Positions 7,817 through 16,087 of a DNA stretch of 64,000 nucleotides are shown here, one piece after another. Each line of letters starts with the position of its first letter. Within the stretch, counting starts at the first letter, position 1. The DNA comes from Caulobacter endophyticus (lineage in GTDB: Bacteria > Pseudomonadota > Alphaproteobacteria > Caulobacterales > Caulobacteraceae). A program made the position numbers and the translations under genes. The stretch lies in contig NZ_JARQWV010000003.1 of the NCBI RefSeq assembly GCF_029543245.1, positions 1 through 64,000 on the forward strand. Reading direction: 5' to 3'. The notes beneath the pieces are model-generated. The model was not told the DNA's origin and made no database searches. It saw only the letters and a program-made list of their open reading frames with translations.

Positions 7817-9184
7817 ATGATCATGGCCTCGCCATCAACGCCCGTGCTCGCCGTGGTCGGCGCCGGCTTCAGCGGCGTGATGACCGCCCTGCACCTGCTG
7901 CGGGACGGCGCGGCGGCGCGGGTCATACTGCTCGAGCGCAACACGCCGGTCGGGCTGGGCGCGGCCTACGCCACCCATAATCCCAGCCATCGGCTGAACG
8001 TCCGCGCCGGCAACATGAGCGCCTGGCCCGACCGTCCGGGCGACTTCGTGGCCTGGATGCGGGGCCTGGGCCTGGAGGTCGGCCCCGGCGACTTCGCCAC
8101 GCGCGGCGACTATGGCCGCTACCTGCAAGGCCTGCTGAGCGACATCGTCGAAGGGCCGCAAGCCGCCGGCCGCCTGGTGATCGCACCCGACGCCGTGGTC
8201 GGGCTCGAACCCGGCGGCGACGGCTGGCGGCTGACCACCGCCATGGGCCGCCCGATCCTGGCCGACGCCGTGGTGCTGGCGCTTGGCAATCCCCCGCCCT
8301 GTCGTCCGCACGGCGTGACGCAAGACCTTGCCGCCTCGCCCGCCTATGTCGCCGATCCCTGGCGCTGGGATCCCGCCGGCCTGCCGCCAGGCCCGGTGCT
8401 GCTGCTGGGAACGGGCCTGACCATGGTCGATGTGGCCCTGAGCCTGGAAGACACAGCGCCGGGCCGCTCGATCATCGCCCTGTCGCGACGCGGCCTCATC
8501 CCCCGCGAGCACGAGGGCGAACCGCCGGCCTGGCCGCCCTCGCCACCGGCGTCCGACATTCCGCCCCTGGCCGCCCTCGCCTGGCTGCGGCGCACGGCGG
8601 CCGAGCATGGCTGGCGAACCGCCGTAGACGCCCTGCGCCCGGCGACCCAGGATCTCTGGCGCGGTTGGAGCGTGGCCCACAAGCAGGCCTTCCTGCGCCA
8701 CGCGCGGCCCTTCTGGGACGTGCATCGCCACCGCCTGTCGCCCGAGGTCGCCTCACGGGTCGCCAGCCTGCGTCGCTCGGGCCGGCTGAAGGTCGCCGCC
8801 GGCAAGGTCGTGCGCCTGGCCGAAGCCGAGGATGGTCGGGTCGAAGGCGCCTGGCGGCCGCGCGGCGAAACCGCCTCACAGCCGTTTTCGGTGTCGGCGG
8901 TGATCAACGCCACGGGTCCGACCGGCGATGTGACGAGATCCACCGATCCGCTGGTGCTGGACCTGATCCGCCGAGGCCTGGCGCGTCCCGATCCGCTGCG
9001 CCTGGGTCTCGACGTGGACGCCGACAACCGCCTGCTCGACATGTCGGGCTGCGCCGGCCGCACCCTGTTCGCGGTCGGGCCAGTGACGCGCGGCGCCTGG
9101 TGGGAGATCAACGCCGTGCCGGATATTCGCGGCCAGGCCGCGCAGGTGGCGGCGGCCGTTCGGGCGGCGACGCGGCGCGGCTAG
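7817..9184 (+). CDS. FAD/NAD(P)-binding protein, COG4529 type
   Basis: This protein of 455 residues (453 if the second ATG at 7823 is used) has an N-terminal dinucleotide-binding motif VVGAGFSGVMTALHLL and the stretch GLGAAYATHNPSHRLNVRAGNMSAWP. That stretch is characteristic of the COG4529 FAD-NAD(P)-binding family, whose members are mostly uncharacterised oxidoreductases or monooxygenases. A second Rossmann-like segment (VLLLGTGLTMVDVALSL) lies near residue 195. It is divergent from the TauD-like gene and alone on its strand. Location suggests an oxidation step in organosulfur use; this is inference. Confidence 0.8.
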   Translation: MIMASPSTPVLAVVGAGFSGVMTALHLLRDGAAARVILLERNTPVGLGAAYATHNPSHRLNVRAGNMSAWPDRPGDFVAWMRGLGLEVGPGDFATRGDYGRYLQGLLSDIVEGPQAAGRLVIAPDAVVGLEPGGDGWRLTTAMGRPILADAVVLALGNPPPCRPHGVTQDLAASPAYVADPWRWDPAGLPPGPVLLLGTGLTMVDVALSLEDTAPGRSIIALSRRGLIPREHEGEPPAWPPSPPASDIPPLAALAWLRRTAAEHGWRTAVDALRPATQDLWRGWSVAHKQAFLRHARPFWDVHRHRLSPEVASRVASLRRSGRLKVAAGKVVRLAEAEDGRVEGAWRPRGETASQPFSVSAVINATGPTGDVTRSTDPLVLDLIRRGLARPDPLRLGLDVDADNRLLDMSGCAGRTLFAVGPVTRGAWWEINAVPDIRGQAAQVAAAVRAATRRG

Positions 9185-9220
9185 GTCGGATCGGCATTCA
9201 CTCGTAGGGCCGCCCCCAAA

Positions 9221-9320
9221 CCGTCCTTCCCCGCGAAGGCGGTGACCCAAGCGGAGTCTGCGGGTCGCTCACGGACGCGCCTTGTCCTGAAGTTCAGCTT
9301 GGATCCCCGCCTTCGCGGCG
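9221..9320. repeat. paired CCCCGCGAAGGCGG intergenic repeats
   Basis: CCGTCCTTCCCCGCGAAGGC at 9221-9240 and GGATCCCCGCCTTCGCGG at 9301-9318 are inverted copies of one dispersed repeat, also found at 29130-29161 and 56479-56575. The repeat pair fills the gap between two convergent genes (stops at 9184 and 9365), where it could serve as a bidirectional terminator. No gene is supported in this gap. Confidence 0.6.
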
Positions 9321-9364
9321 ATGCTCGGAGAAAAGGTCAGAGCTGCTGAACATCGATCCGCGAC

Positions 9365-10201
9365 CTATAGCTCCAGAGCCGCTGTGTGGATCAGCTCCGA
9401 CAGCTTGCCGATCGACGGATGCGGCGCGGGGCCGGTGCGGCGCACATAGGCCACCTTGGGCAGGCTGGGCAGGGCCGCCTCAGCGATAGGCTGGGCGTCG
9501 GGGCGGAACAGGCTGGTGCGGCAGGTGACCGCCAGGCCCGACTGCACGGCCGCGCGCAGGGCCGACAGGCTGGGCGTCTCCAGCGCCACGCGATAGGGCC
9601 GCCCTTCCCGCTCCAGCGCGGCCAGGGCCGCATCGCGGAAGCGGCACGGCGCCTCCAGGATCGCCAGCGGCAGGACGTCGAGCTGGGCGAGATCCGCATC
9701 GCCATGCCAGACCATCGGCACGGTGCGGGCGGCGGCGGGGTCGTCATAGGCGCCCATGCACAGGATCACGTCCAGGCGGTCGCTGCGCAGCAGTTCCAGG
9801 AGCTCGGGCGAGCCGGCCACCCTCACCTGCAGCTGGGTGTCGGGATTGAGCTGGGCGAAGCGGGCCAGCACGCCAGACAGCAGGGTCTCGGCGAAGTCCT
9901 GCACCAGCCCCACCCTCGCCGGCCCTGCCAGGGCGTCTCCGGTCAGGGCCACCACCGCCCGGTCGTTGAGCGCCAGGATTTCGCGGGCGTGGCCCAGCAG
10001 GGTCTGGCCGGCCGGGGTCAGCGAAAGCCGCCGTCCCTCGCGGTGGAACAGCGGCGTCAGCACCGTCTCTTCCAGGCGCTTCATCTGAAGGCTCAGCGCC
10101 GACTGGGTGACGAAGACCCGTTCGGTGGCGCGCAGCATCGAGCCGCTGTCGACGATGGCCACGAAGCTGCGGAGCAATTCGGTCGGAAGGTTGGTCGGCA
10201 T
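9365..10201 (-). CDS. LysR-family transcriptional regulator
   Basis: This 278-residue protein has an N-terminal winged helix-turn-helix (LLRSFVAIVDSGSMLRATE, then VTQSALSLQMKRLEE, residues 7-45) and a LysR substrate-binding domain. It is divergent from the SsuC-like permease gene, the usual arrangement for a LysR controlling its neighbour. That makes it the likely local regulator of the organosulfur island, in the style of CysB, Cbl or SsuR. The effector cannot be inferred. No strong ribosome-binding site precedes the chosen ATG. Confidence 0.88.
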   Translation of the reverse strand: MPTNLPTELLRSFVAIVDSGSMLRATERVFVTQSALSLQMKRLEETVLTPLFHREGRRLSLTPAGQTLLGHAREILALNDRAVVALTGDALAGPARVGLVQDFAETLLSGVLARFAQLNPDTQLQVRVAGSPELLELLRSDRLDVILCMGAYDDPAAARTVPMVWHGDADLAQLDVLPLAILEAPCRFRDAALAALEREGRPYRVALETPSLSALRAAVQSGLAVTCRTSLFRPDAQPIAEAALPSLPKVAYVRRTGPAPHPSIGKLSELIHTAALEL

Positions 10202-10233
10202 CTGGCGTCCCGTCTATCCCGTTGAGGAACTCT

Positions 10234-10260
10234 AATAAGACCCCTGAGGATAAGTCTATT
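10234..10260. promoter_or_regulatory. candidate LysR operator between lysR and ssuC-like genes
   Basis: An imperfect inverted repeat has arms AATAAGAC (10234-10241) and GTCTATT (10254-10260), about 12 bases apart. It sits 33 bases before the LysR start in a small AT-rich island. The size and position suit a LysR autoregulatory site, but no footprint-type evidence is available from sequence alone. Confidence 0.3.
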
Positions 10261-10340
10261 GATCGAGTAGGAATTCAGCGTCCATCTCTGTGAAGCAACG
10301 GCGCCCCCGCCGCAACGGTCACAGCGATGGAAGCGACCCG

Positions 10341-11162
10341 ATGTCTTTGGCGATCGCCGATAGAATTTCTTCAGCCAGGCCATGGCCCAACCTGCTTCGA
10401 TGGCCTCGCCTCTCCCGCGCCCGCTGGCTCTCCCCCGTGCTGCTCCTGGCCTTGTGGGAGCTGGGGTCGCGCCTCGGCGTGATCCCCGAGCGGGTGCTGG
10501 CCGCGCCCTCGACGGTGGCCGAAACCTTCTGGGCGCTGACCGTGTCGGGCGAGCTGCCCGCCAACCTTCTGGTGTCGCTGGCCCGCGCGGCCGCAGGCCT
10601 GTCGATCGCCCTGGTCGTGGCGGTCACCCTGGGCCTGGCGGCGGGCCTGTCGCGCTTGGGCGAGACGGCGATCGACCCGCTGATGCAGATCAAGCGGACC
10701 ATTCCGTCCCTGGCCCTCACCCCGCTGTTCATCGTCTGGTTCGGCATCGGCGAGACGCCCAAGATCGTGCTGATCGCGGTGGCCACTACCTTCCCGATCT
10801 ATCTGAACCTGTTCGCCGGGGTGCGCGGCATCGACGTGCGGCTGGTCGAGGCCGCTCGCAGTTTCGGCCTGTCGGGCTGGAGCCTGGTGCGCGAAGTGAT
10901 CCTGCCCGGCGCCCTGCCCTCGTTCTTCGTCGGCCTGCGCTACGCCCTGGGCGTCTCGGTGCTGGTGCTGGTGGTGGCCGAACAGATCAACGCCCAGGCG
11001 GGCCTGGGCCACCTGATCAACAACGCCCGCGACTTCATGCGGACCGATATCATCGTCGTCTGCCTGCTCGTCTACGCCCTGCTCGGCCTCGGCGCCGACG
11101 CCCTCGTCCGCACGCTGGAGCGCCGCGCTCTGGCCTGGCGGCCCAGCCTCGTGGAGCAATGA
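10341..11162 (+). CDS. ssuC: SsuC-like sulfonate ABC transporter permease
   Basis: This 273-residue inner-membrane protein is of the BPD-transporter permease type with about six membrane segments. The cytoplasmic EAA loop is visible as VEAARSFGLSGWSLVREVILPGALP, followed by typical SsuC-like helices. I chose the ATG at 10341, preceded by GGAAG at a suitable distance; an in-frame GTG at 10290 would add 17 residues. The last bases overlap the ATPase start (ATGA). It forms a transporter with the ATPase next door and one or both SsuA-like lipoproteins. Sulfonate specificity is inferred from family and context. Confidence 0.88.
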   Translation: MSLAIADRISSARPWPNLLRWPRLSRARWLSPVLLLALWELGSRLGVIPERVLAAPSTVAETFWALTVSGELPANLLVSLARAAAGLSIALVVAVTLGLAAGLSRLGETAIDPLMQIKRTIPSLALTPLFIVWFGIGETPKIVLIAVATTFPIYLNLFAGVRGIDVRLVEAARSFGLSGWSLVREVILPGALPSFFVGLRYALGVSVLVLVVAEQINAQAGLGHLINNARDFMRTDIIVVCLLVYALLGLGADALVRTLERRALAWRPSLVEQ

Positions 11163-11977
11163 CCATGGTCCAGCCGCGCATCCGCAGCCGCGCCTTCGAC
11201 GCCGTATCGCCCGCGCCAGCCACCGCACCGGTCGCCCCGGCCGTGAAGTTGACCGGCTTCGTCCGCCAGTTCGGCGCCAATCGGGTCATCGACGGCCTGG
11301 ACCTGTCGATCGCCCCCGGCGAGTTCGTCGCCCTGCTGGGCGCCAGCGGCTCGGGCAAGACCACCCTGCTGCGCACCCTGGCCGGGCTCGACCCGGTCGG
11401 CGACCAGGACGTGACCACGCCCAGCACGCGCGCCGTGGTGTTCCAGGACGCCCGCCTGCTGCCGTGGAAGAAGGTCTGGCGCAACGTCGCGCTGGGCCTG
11501 AAGGACAAAGGCGTCCGGGCCAGGGCCGAGGCGGCGCTGAAGGAGGTGGGCCTCGGCCACCGCCTCGACGCCTGGCCCTCCACGCTGTCGGGCGGCGAAG
11601 CCCAGCGCACGGCCCTGGCCCGAGCCCTGGTGCGCGAGCCGGGCCTGCTGCTGCTCGACGAGCCGTTCGCGGCGCTGGACGCCCTGACCCGGCTGAAGAT
11701 GCACGATCTCGTGCTGAACCTCTGGAACGAGCACAGGCCCGCCGTCCTGCTGGTCACCCACGATGTCGACGAGGCCATCTCGCTGGCCGACCGGGTGCTG
11801 GTGCTGAACAAGGGCAGGATCGCCGCCGAGGAGAAGATTACGCTGGAGCGCCCGCGCGCGCCGGACACCCGCTTCCAGGCCATCCGCCGTCGTCTGCTCG
11901 GGCACCTGGGCGTCGAGGCCCCTGCCCCGCACGAGGCCGCGCTCGTCGCCTTCCCGACCGGCGAGGCCGTGCAGTGA
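11159..11977 (+). CDS. ssuB: SsuB-like sulfonate ABC transporter ATP-binding protein
   Basis: This 272-residue ABC ATPase has all its motifs: Walker A GASGSGKTT (residues 61-69), Q-loop VFQDARLLPW, signature LSGGEAQRTALARAL, Walker B LLLLDEPFAALD and switch VTHD. It belongs to the nitrate/sulfonate/taurine importer ATPases. The ATG overlaps the permease stop, and a second in-frame ATG lies two codons later. It has a proline/alanine-rich N-terminal extension of about 28 residues before the nucleotide-binding domain. Its stop overlaps the GTG start of the following dehydrogenase-like gene, so the two are translationally coupled. Confidence 0.92.
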   Translation: MTMVQPRIRSRAFDAVSPAPATAPVAPAVKLTGFVRQFGANRVIDGLDLSIAPGEFVALLGASGSGKTTLLRTLAGLDPVGDQDVTTPSTRAVVFQDARLLPWKKVWRNVALGLKDKGVRARAEAALKEVGLGHRLDAWPSTLSGGEAQRTALARALVREPGLLLLDEPFAALDALTRLKMHDLVLNLWNEHRPAVLLVTHDVDEAISLADRVLVLNKGRIAAEEKITLERPRAPDTRFQAIRRRLLGHLGVEAPAPHEAALVAFPTGEAVQ

Positions 11978-13149
11978 GCATCGCCGCCGCCCGCAAGCTG
12001 GAGCCCGCGCCGCGCCTGCCCGACCTCGACGCGGTGCTGCCGCGCCTGACGGAGGCTTTCGCCGCCACCGCCGGCCGTCACGACCGCGAGGCCAGCTTTC
12101 CGTTCGCCAACTTCCAGGCCCTGCACGAGGCCGGCCTGCTGGCCCTGACCGCGCCTGCCCGCCTCGGCGGCCTGGAAAGCGACCTGCCGACCGCCCTGAA
12201 AGTGGCCTCGGCCGTCGCCCGGGGCGAGCCGGCCACGGCGCTGGTCCTGGTCATGCAGTACCTGTTCCACGCCTCGGTCGAGGGGCGTTCGGGCTGGCCC
12301 GAGCACTTGAAGCAGCGGGTCATCGGCGACGCCATCACGCACGGCGCCCTGATCAACGCCCTGCGGGTGGAACCCGACCTCGGGACCCCCGCCCGCGGCG
12401 GCCTGCCCGCCACCATCGCCCGGCGCACGCCCGAGGGCTGGCGGATCAGCGGCCGCAAGATCTACTCCACGGGCTCGTCGGCCCTGACCTGGTTCGTGGT
12501 CTGGGCCCGCAGCGACGACGCAGAGCCCCTGGTCGGCGGCTGGCTGGTGCGGGCCGACACGCCCGGCGTGGTCATCGAGGAGACCTGGGATCACCTGGGC
12601 CTGCGCGCCAGCGCCAGCCATGACGTGATCTTCGAGGACGTGCTGGTCCCGCTGGACCACGCCCTGGACCCGCAGCCCCTGGGTGCGCCGCCGCCCTATC
12701 CGGCCAGCTTCGGGACCTGGTCGTCGGTGCTGACCGCAGCGATCTATGACGCGGTCGCACGTTCGGCCCGCGACTGGCTGGCCGACTTCCTGATCAGCCG
12801 CAAGCCGGCCAACCTGGGCGCCAGCCTCTCGACCCTGCCCCGCTTCCAGGAGGCCTTGGGCGAGATCGACGGCCTCTTGCTGTCGAGCCGCGTGCTGCTG
12901 GACAGCGCGGCGAAGGGCGACACGGCGGCGAGCGAGAGCGGTCTGGTCAAGCACCTGGTCACCGAGAACGCCATCACCGTGGTCGAGAAGGCCCTGAAGC
13001 TGACCGGCAATCCGGGCCTGACGCGCGCCAACCCGCTGGAGCGGCATCACCGCGACGTGCTGTGCGGCCGGGTGCACACGCCCCAGGCCGACGTGGTGCT
13101 GACCGGCGCGGGCCGCGCGGCCTTTGCCGAGCGGGAGGCCCTGGCATGA
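11974..13149 (+). CDS. acyl-CoA-dehydrogenase-like flavoenzyme (SfnB/DszC type)
   Basis: This 391-residue protein has the acyl-CoA dehydrogenase fold: an N-terminal helical domain, a central beta domain (GWRISGRKIYSTGSSALTWFVVWAR) and a C-terminal helical bundle. In sulfonate and sulfone loci, members such as SfnB and DszC act as FMNH2-dependent monooxygenases or sulfur-starvation proteins rather than fatty-acid enzymes. It starts at a GTG overlapping the ATPase stop. A flavin reductase at 22252 could supply reduced flavin. Whether it desulfurises a substrate or dehydrogenates a thioester is undecided. Confidence 0.82.
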   Translation: MSIAAARKLEPAPRLPDLDAVLPRLTEAFAATAGRHDREASFPFANFQALHEAGLLALTAPARLGGLESDLPTALKVASAVARGEPATALVLVMQYLFHASVEGRSGWPEHLKQRVIGDAITHGALINALRVEPDLGTPARGGLPATIARRTPEGWRISGRKIYSTGSSALTWFVVWARSDDAEPLVGGWLVRADTPGVVIEETWDHLGLRASASHDVIFEDVLVPLDHALDPQPLGAPPPYPASFGTWSSVLTAAIYDAVARSARDWLADFLISRKPANLGASLSTLPRFQEALGEIDGLLLSSRVLLDSAAKGDTAASESGLVKHLVTENAITVVEKALKLTGNPGLTRANPLERHHRDVLCGRVHTPQADVVLTGAGRAAFAEREALA

Positions 13150-14096
13150 GCCGTCTCGTCGTCGCCAGCCAGCTGCCCGAGGTGTTCAACAGCGTCTTCG
13201 CCCAGCATGCGGAAGGCGCCGAGATCATCGCCGTGCCGCCGGGCCTGACCGCGCCGCTGCCGCCCTCGGCCAAGATCCTGGTGGCCGCGCCGTTCCGCAA
13301 GGCCGGCGGCGTGCTGCCCAAGACCCCGCCGCCCGGCTGGCCGTTCGACGTGCGCTGGGTGCAGTTGGTGTCGGTGGGCATCGACTTCTATCCGGACTGG
13401 CTGTTCGACGGCCCGGTCGTGACCTCGGCGCGTGGATCGTCGGCCGTCGCCCTGGCCGAGTTCGCCCTGGCGGCGATCCTGGCCGACGCCAAGCGCCTGC
13501 CCGAGATCTGGATCGACAGGGCCGAGCGCTGGACGCCCCAGCCGCTGAAGCTGATCGCCGGCACGACCCTGGGCCTGGTGGGCTTCGGCGCCATCGGCGA
13601 GGCCCTGGCGCCGCGCGCCCAGGCCTTGGGCCTGAACGTCATCGCCACCCGCCGCTCGGACAAGCCGATCCCGGTGGCCGGCGTCGAGCGCGTCGCCGAC
13701 CTGAAGACCCTGTTTTCCCGCAGCGACCACGTGGTGCTGGCCGCCCCTGCGACGCCGCAGACGCAGCGCCTGATCGGCCGGGAGGTGCTGGCCCACGCCA
13801 AGCCCGGCCTGCACCTGATCAACATCGCCCGCGGCGCCCTGATCGACGACGACGCCCTGCTGGCGGCGCTGGACGACGGCCGGGTCGGCCGCGCCAGCCT
13901 GGACGTCACCTTCCCCGAGCCGCTGACCGACGGGCACCCGTTCTACGGCCATCCGAAGGTGCGGCTGTCGCCCCACACCTCGGTGCACACGCCCGACACC
14001 CGCATCAACCTGGCGACCCAGTTCGCCGAGAACCTCGCCCGCTTTCGCGCCGGCGCGCCCCTGGCCGACGTCGTCGACCTGTCGCGCGGCTATTGA
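13146..14096 (+). CDS. D-isomer-specific 2-hydroxyacid dehydrogenase family protein
   Basis: This 316-residue NAD(P)-dependent oxidoreductase has the nucleotide motif LGLVGFGAIGEALAPRA. The catalytic triad is intact: Arg in NIARGALID, Glu in FPEPL and His in SPHTSVH. The family interconverts 2-hydroxy and 2-keto acids. Its ATG overlaps the upstream stop, and the aldolase follows after 18 bases. That places it in a path that could handle the carbon skeleton left after desulfonation. The real substrate is unknown. Confidence 0.85.
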   Translation: MSRLVVASQLPEVFNSVFAQHAEGAEIIAVPPGLTAPLPPSAKILVAAPFRKAGGVLPKTPPPGWPFDVRWVQLVSVGIDFYPDWLFDGPVVTSARGSSAVALAEFALAAILADAKRLPEIWIDRAERWTPQPLKLIAGTTLGLVGFGAIGEALAPRAQALGLNVIATRRSDKPIPVAGVERVADLKTLFSRSDHVVLAAPATPQTQRLIGREVLAHAKPGLHLINIARGALIDDDALLAALDDGRVGRASLDVTFPEPLTDGHPFYGHPKVRLSPHTSVHTPDTRINLATQFAENLARFRAGAPLADVVDLSRGY

Positions 14097-14114
14097 GAAC
14101 AAGGACCCTTCGCG

Positions 14115-14957
14115 ATGACCGCGATCCCTGCCCCGCATGGCTTCGCCGCCACGGGCCCGCATCCCGCCAAGATCGAGACCGTGCTGCCGCCGTTCGGCGC
14201 GCGCGAGATCCCGCAACAGCCGACGCTGGAACTGGAGCGGCTCTATCGCAAGCAGCGCCTGGCCGCCGGCTACCGGCTGTTCGGTCGCCATGGCTTCGAC
14301 ATGGGTGGCGCCGGCCACATCACCGCCCGCGATCCCGAACTGACCGACCACTTCTGGGTCAATCCGCTGGGCGTGCACTTCTCGCGCATCAAGGTCAGCG
14401 ACCTGATGCTGGTCAGCCACGCGGGCGAGATCATTCAGCCGCCGGAGAAGGCGCCCGCCCGCCTGAACCGCGCCGCCTTCGCCATCCACTCGCAGCTGCA
14501 CGAGGCCCGTCCCGATGTGGTGGCCGCGGCCCACTCCCACTCGCTGTACGGCAAGGCCTGGTCGGCGCTCGGGCGGCTGCTGGACCCGCTGACCCAGGAC
14601 TCGGCGGCCTTCTACGACGACCACGCCCTGTTCGAGGAGTTTTCGGGCGTGGTGCTCGACACCAGCGAGGGTCAGAAGATCGCCAAGGCGCTGGGCCCCA
14701 AGAAGGCCGTGATCCTGCAGAACCACGGCATCCTGACCGTCGGCCAGTCGGTCGAGGCGGCCGTCTGGCGCTATCTGGCGCTGGAGAACGCCTGCCAGGC
14801 CCAGCTTCTCGCCGACGCCGCCGGCCCGACCAAGCCGATGCCGCCCGAGGTGGCCAAGCACACCGCCGGCCAGGTGGGGACGGAACTGGGCGGGATCTAC
14901 GCCTTCCAGCCCTACTGGGACATCGTCACCGAAGAAGAGCCGGACCTGTTCGACTGA
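14115..14957 (+). CDS. class II aldolase/adducin family protein
   Basis: This 280-residue protein has the class II aldolase/adducin fold (roughly residues 45-240). Metal-binding histidines are visible in AAHSHSLYG and NHGILTVG. Family members include fuculose/ribulose-phosphate aldolases and methylthioribulose-phosphate dehydratases, the last being sulfur related. This protein is longer at the N-terminus than those, like the many unassigned class II aldolases in proteobacteria. The stop overlaps the start of the next lipoprotein gene (TGATG), so it is part of the coupled transporter operon. Confidence 0.85.
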   Translation: MTAIPAPHGFAATGPHPAKIETVLPPFGAREIPQQPTLELERLYRKQRLAAGYRLFGRHGFDMGGAGHITARDPELTDHFWVNPLGVHFSRIKVSDLMLVSHAGEIIQPPEKAPARLNRAAFAIHSQLHEARPDVVAAAHSHSLYGKAWSALGRLLDPLTQDSAAFYDDHALFEEFSGVVLDTSEGQKIAKALGPKKAVILQNHGILTVGQSVEAAVWRYLALENACQAQLLADAAGPTKPMPPEVAKHTAGQVGTELGGIYAFQPYWDIVTEEEPDLFD

Positions 14958-15955
14958 TGGCCGGCCTCTCCCTGTCCCGCCGCGACCTGATGGTCGGCGG
15001 CATCTCGATCGCGGGCCTGTCGCTGGCGGGCCTCACCGCCTGCTCCCCCAAGGGCGACGACAAGGCCGGCTCGCTGGCCGACCTGACGCTGCGGGTCGCC
15101 ACCTATCGCGGCAATCCCGAAAGCTTCTTCGGCGAGGCCGGCATCGCCGATCCGCCCTACAGGCTGGCCCGCACCCAGTTCGCCGGCGGCAATCTGATCG
15201 CCGAGGCGATCAACGCCCGGGCGCTGGACTTCGGCGGCATGAGCGAGATCCCGCCGATCTTCGTCGCCGCCCAGCCGGGCAACCAGGTCCGCATCGTCGG
15301 GGTGCTGCAAGGCGACGTGAACAATCAGGTCGTGCTCGTGCCCAAGGGCTCCCAGGCCCAGGACTTCAAGGACCTGAAGGGCAAGCGCGTCGGCTATGTG
15401 AAGGCCACGACCTCGCACTACATCCTGCTGCGCCTGTTGCAGGAGGCGGGTCTGGCCTGGAGCGACATCCAGCCTGTGGCGCTGAGCCCGCAGGACGGCC
15501 TGGCCGCCTTCCAGAGCGGGGCGCTGGACGCCTGGGTGATCTACGGCGTTATCGTCTACCAGGCCCGCGAGGCCGGGGCGCGGGTGCTGCGCACCGCGCT
15601 GGGCATACTGTCGGGCAACTACCTGATCACCGCGGCCAAGGAGGCGCTGGACGATCCCGTCCGCTTCCAGGCGCTGGGCGACTATGTCAGCCGCTACAAG
15701 CGGGTGTTCGACTGGATCAACGCCGACGGCGAGCGCTGGGCGAGAGCCCGCGAGAAGGCCACGGGCGTCAAGGCCGAATACTACGCCCAGGAGTTCCGCG
15801 AAAAGTCGTCGCCCAGCATCCTCGGCCCGATCAGCGAGGCGGCGATCGCCTCGGAGCAGGCCGTGGCCGACACCTTCGCCGCCGCCAAGATCATCCCAGC
15901 GCGGGTCGACGTGCGCCCGCTGTGGGATGATCGCCTCTCATCATTCCTGAAATGA
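14957..15955 (+). CDS. second SsuA-like ABC substrate-binding lipoprotein
   Basis: This 332-residue protein starts MAGLSLSRRD with a twin-arginine-looking pair and a lipobox LTAC at Cys29. It is probably a periplasmic lipoprotein. The NMT1/SsuA-type body follows (VATYRGNPESFFGEAG, then a FGGMSEIPPIFVAAQ segment where SsuA proteins contact ligand). It is co-transcribed with the permease and ATPase and so is their most direct partner. It differs clearly from the binding protein at 3058-3996, so the one transporter may serve two ligands. Confidence 0.88.
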   Translation: MAGLSLSRRDLMVGGISIAGLSLAGLTACSPKGDDKAGSLADLTLRVATYRGNPESFFGEAGIADPPYRLARTQFAGGNLIAEAINARALDFGGMSEIPPIFVAAQPGNQVRIVGVLQGDVNNQVVLVPKGSQAQDFKDLKGKRVGYVKATTSHYILLRLLQEAGLAWSDIQPVALSPQDGLAAFQSGALDAWVIYGVIVYQAREAGARVLRTALGILSGNYLITAAKEALDDPVRFQALGDYVSRYKRVFDWINADGERWARAREKATGVKAEYYAQEFREKSSPSILGPISEAAIASEQAVADTFAAAKIIPARVDVRPLWDDRLSSFLK

Positions 15956-15970
15956 TGTCGAGTTCTGCAA

Positions 15971-15996
15971 ATATATCCGATGATTTCGGACGATAT
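15971..15996. promoter_or_regulatory. AT-rich imperfect palindrome before TBDR gene
   Basis: ATATATCCGA, TGAT, TTCGGACGATAT form an imperfect inverted repeat in the 132-base gap before the TBDR start. It is the only AT-rich stretch for several kilobases, so a promoter and operator for the downstream genes probably lie here. The regulator is unknown. Confidence 0.3.
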
Positions 15997-16087
15997 GAGC
16001 AGAGCTATCCGCTCGATCATTTTATATTCGTTGAGATAAGCGGCCTCGCGACGGCAAATCCCCATCGAACAAGTCGGGGATAAAGAC

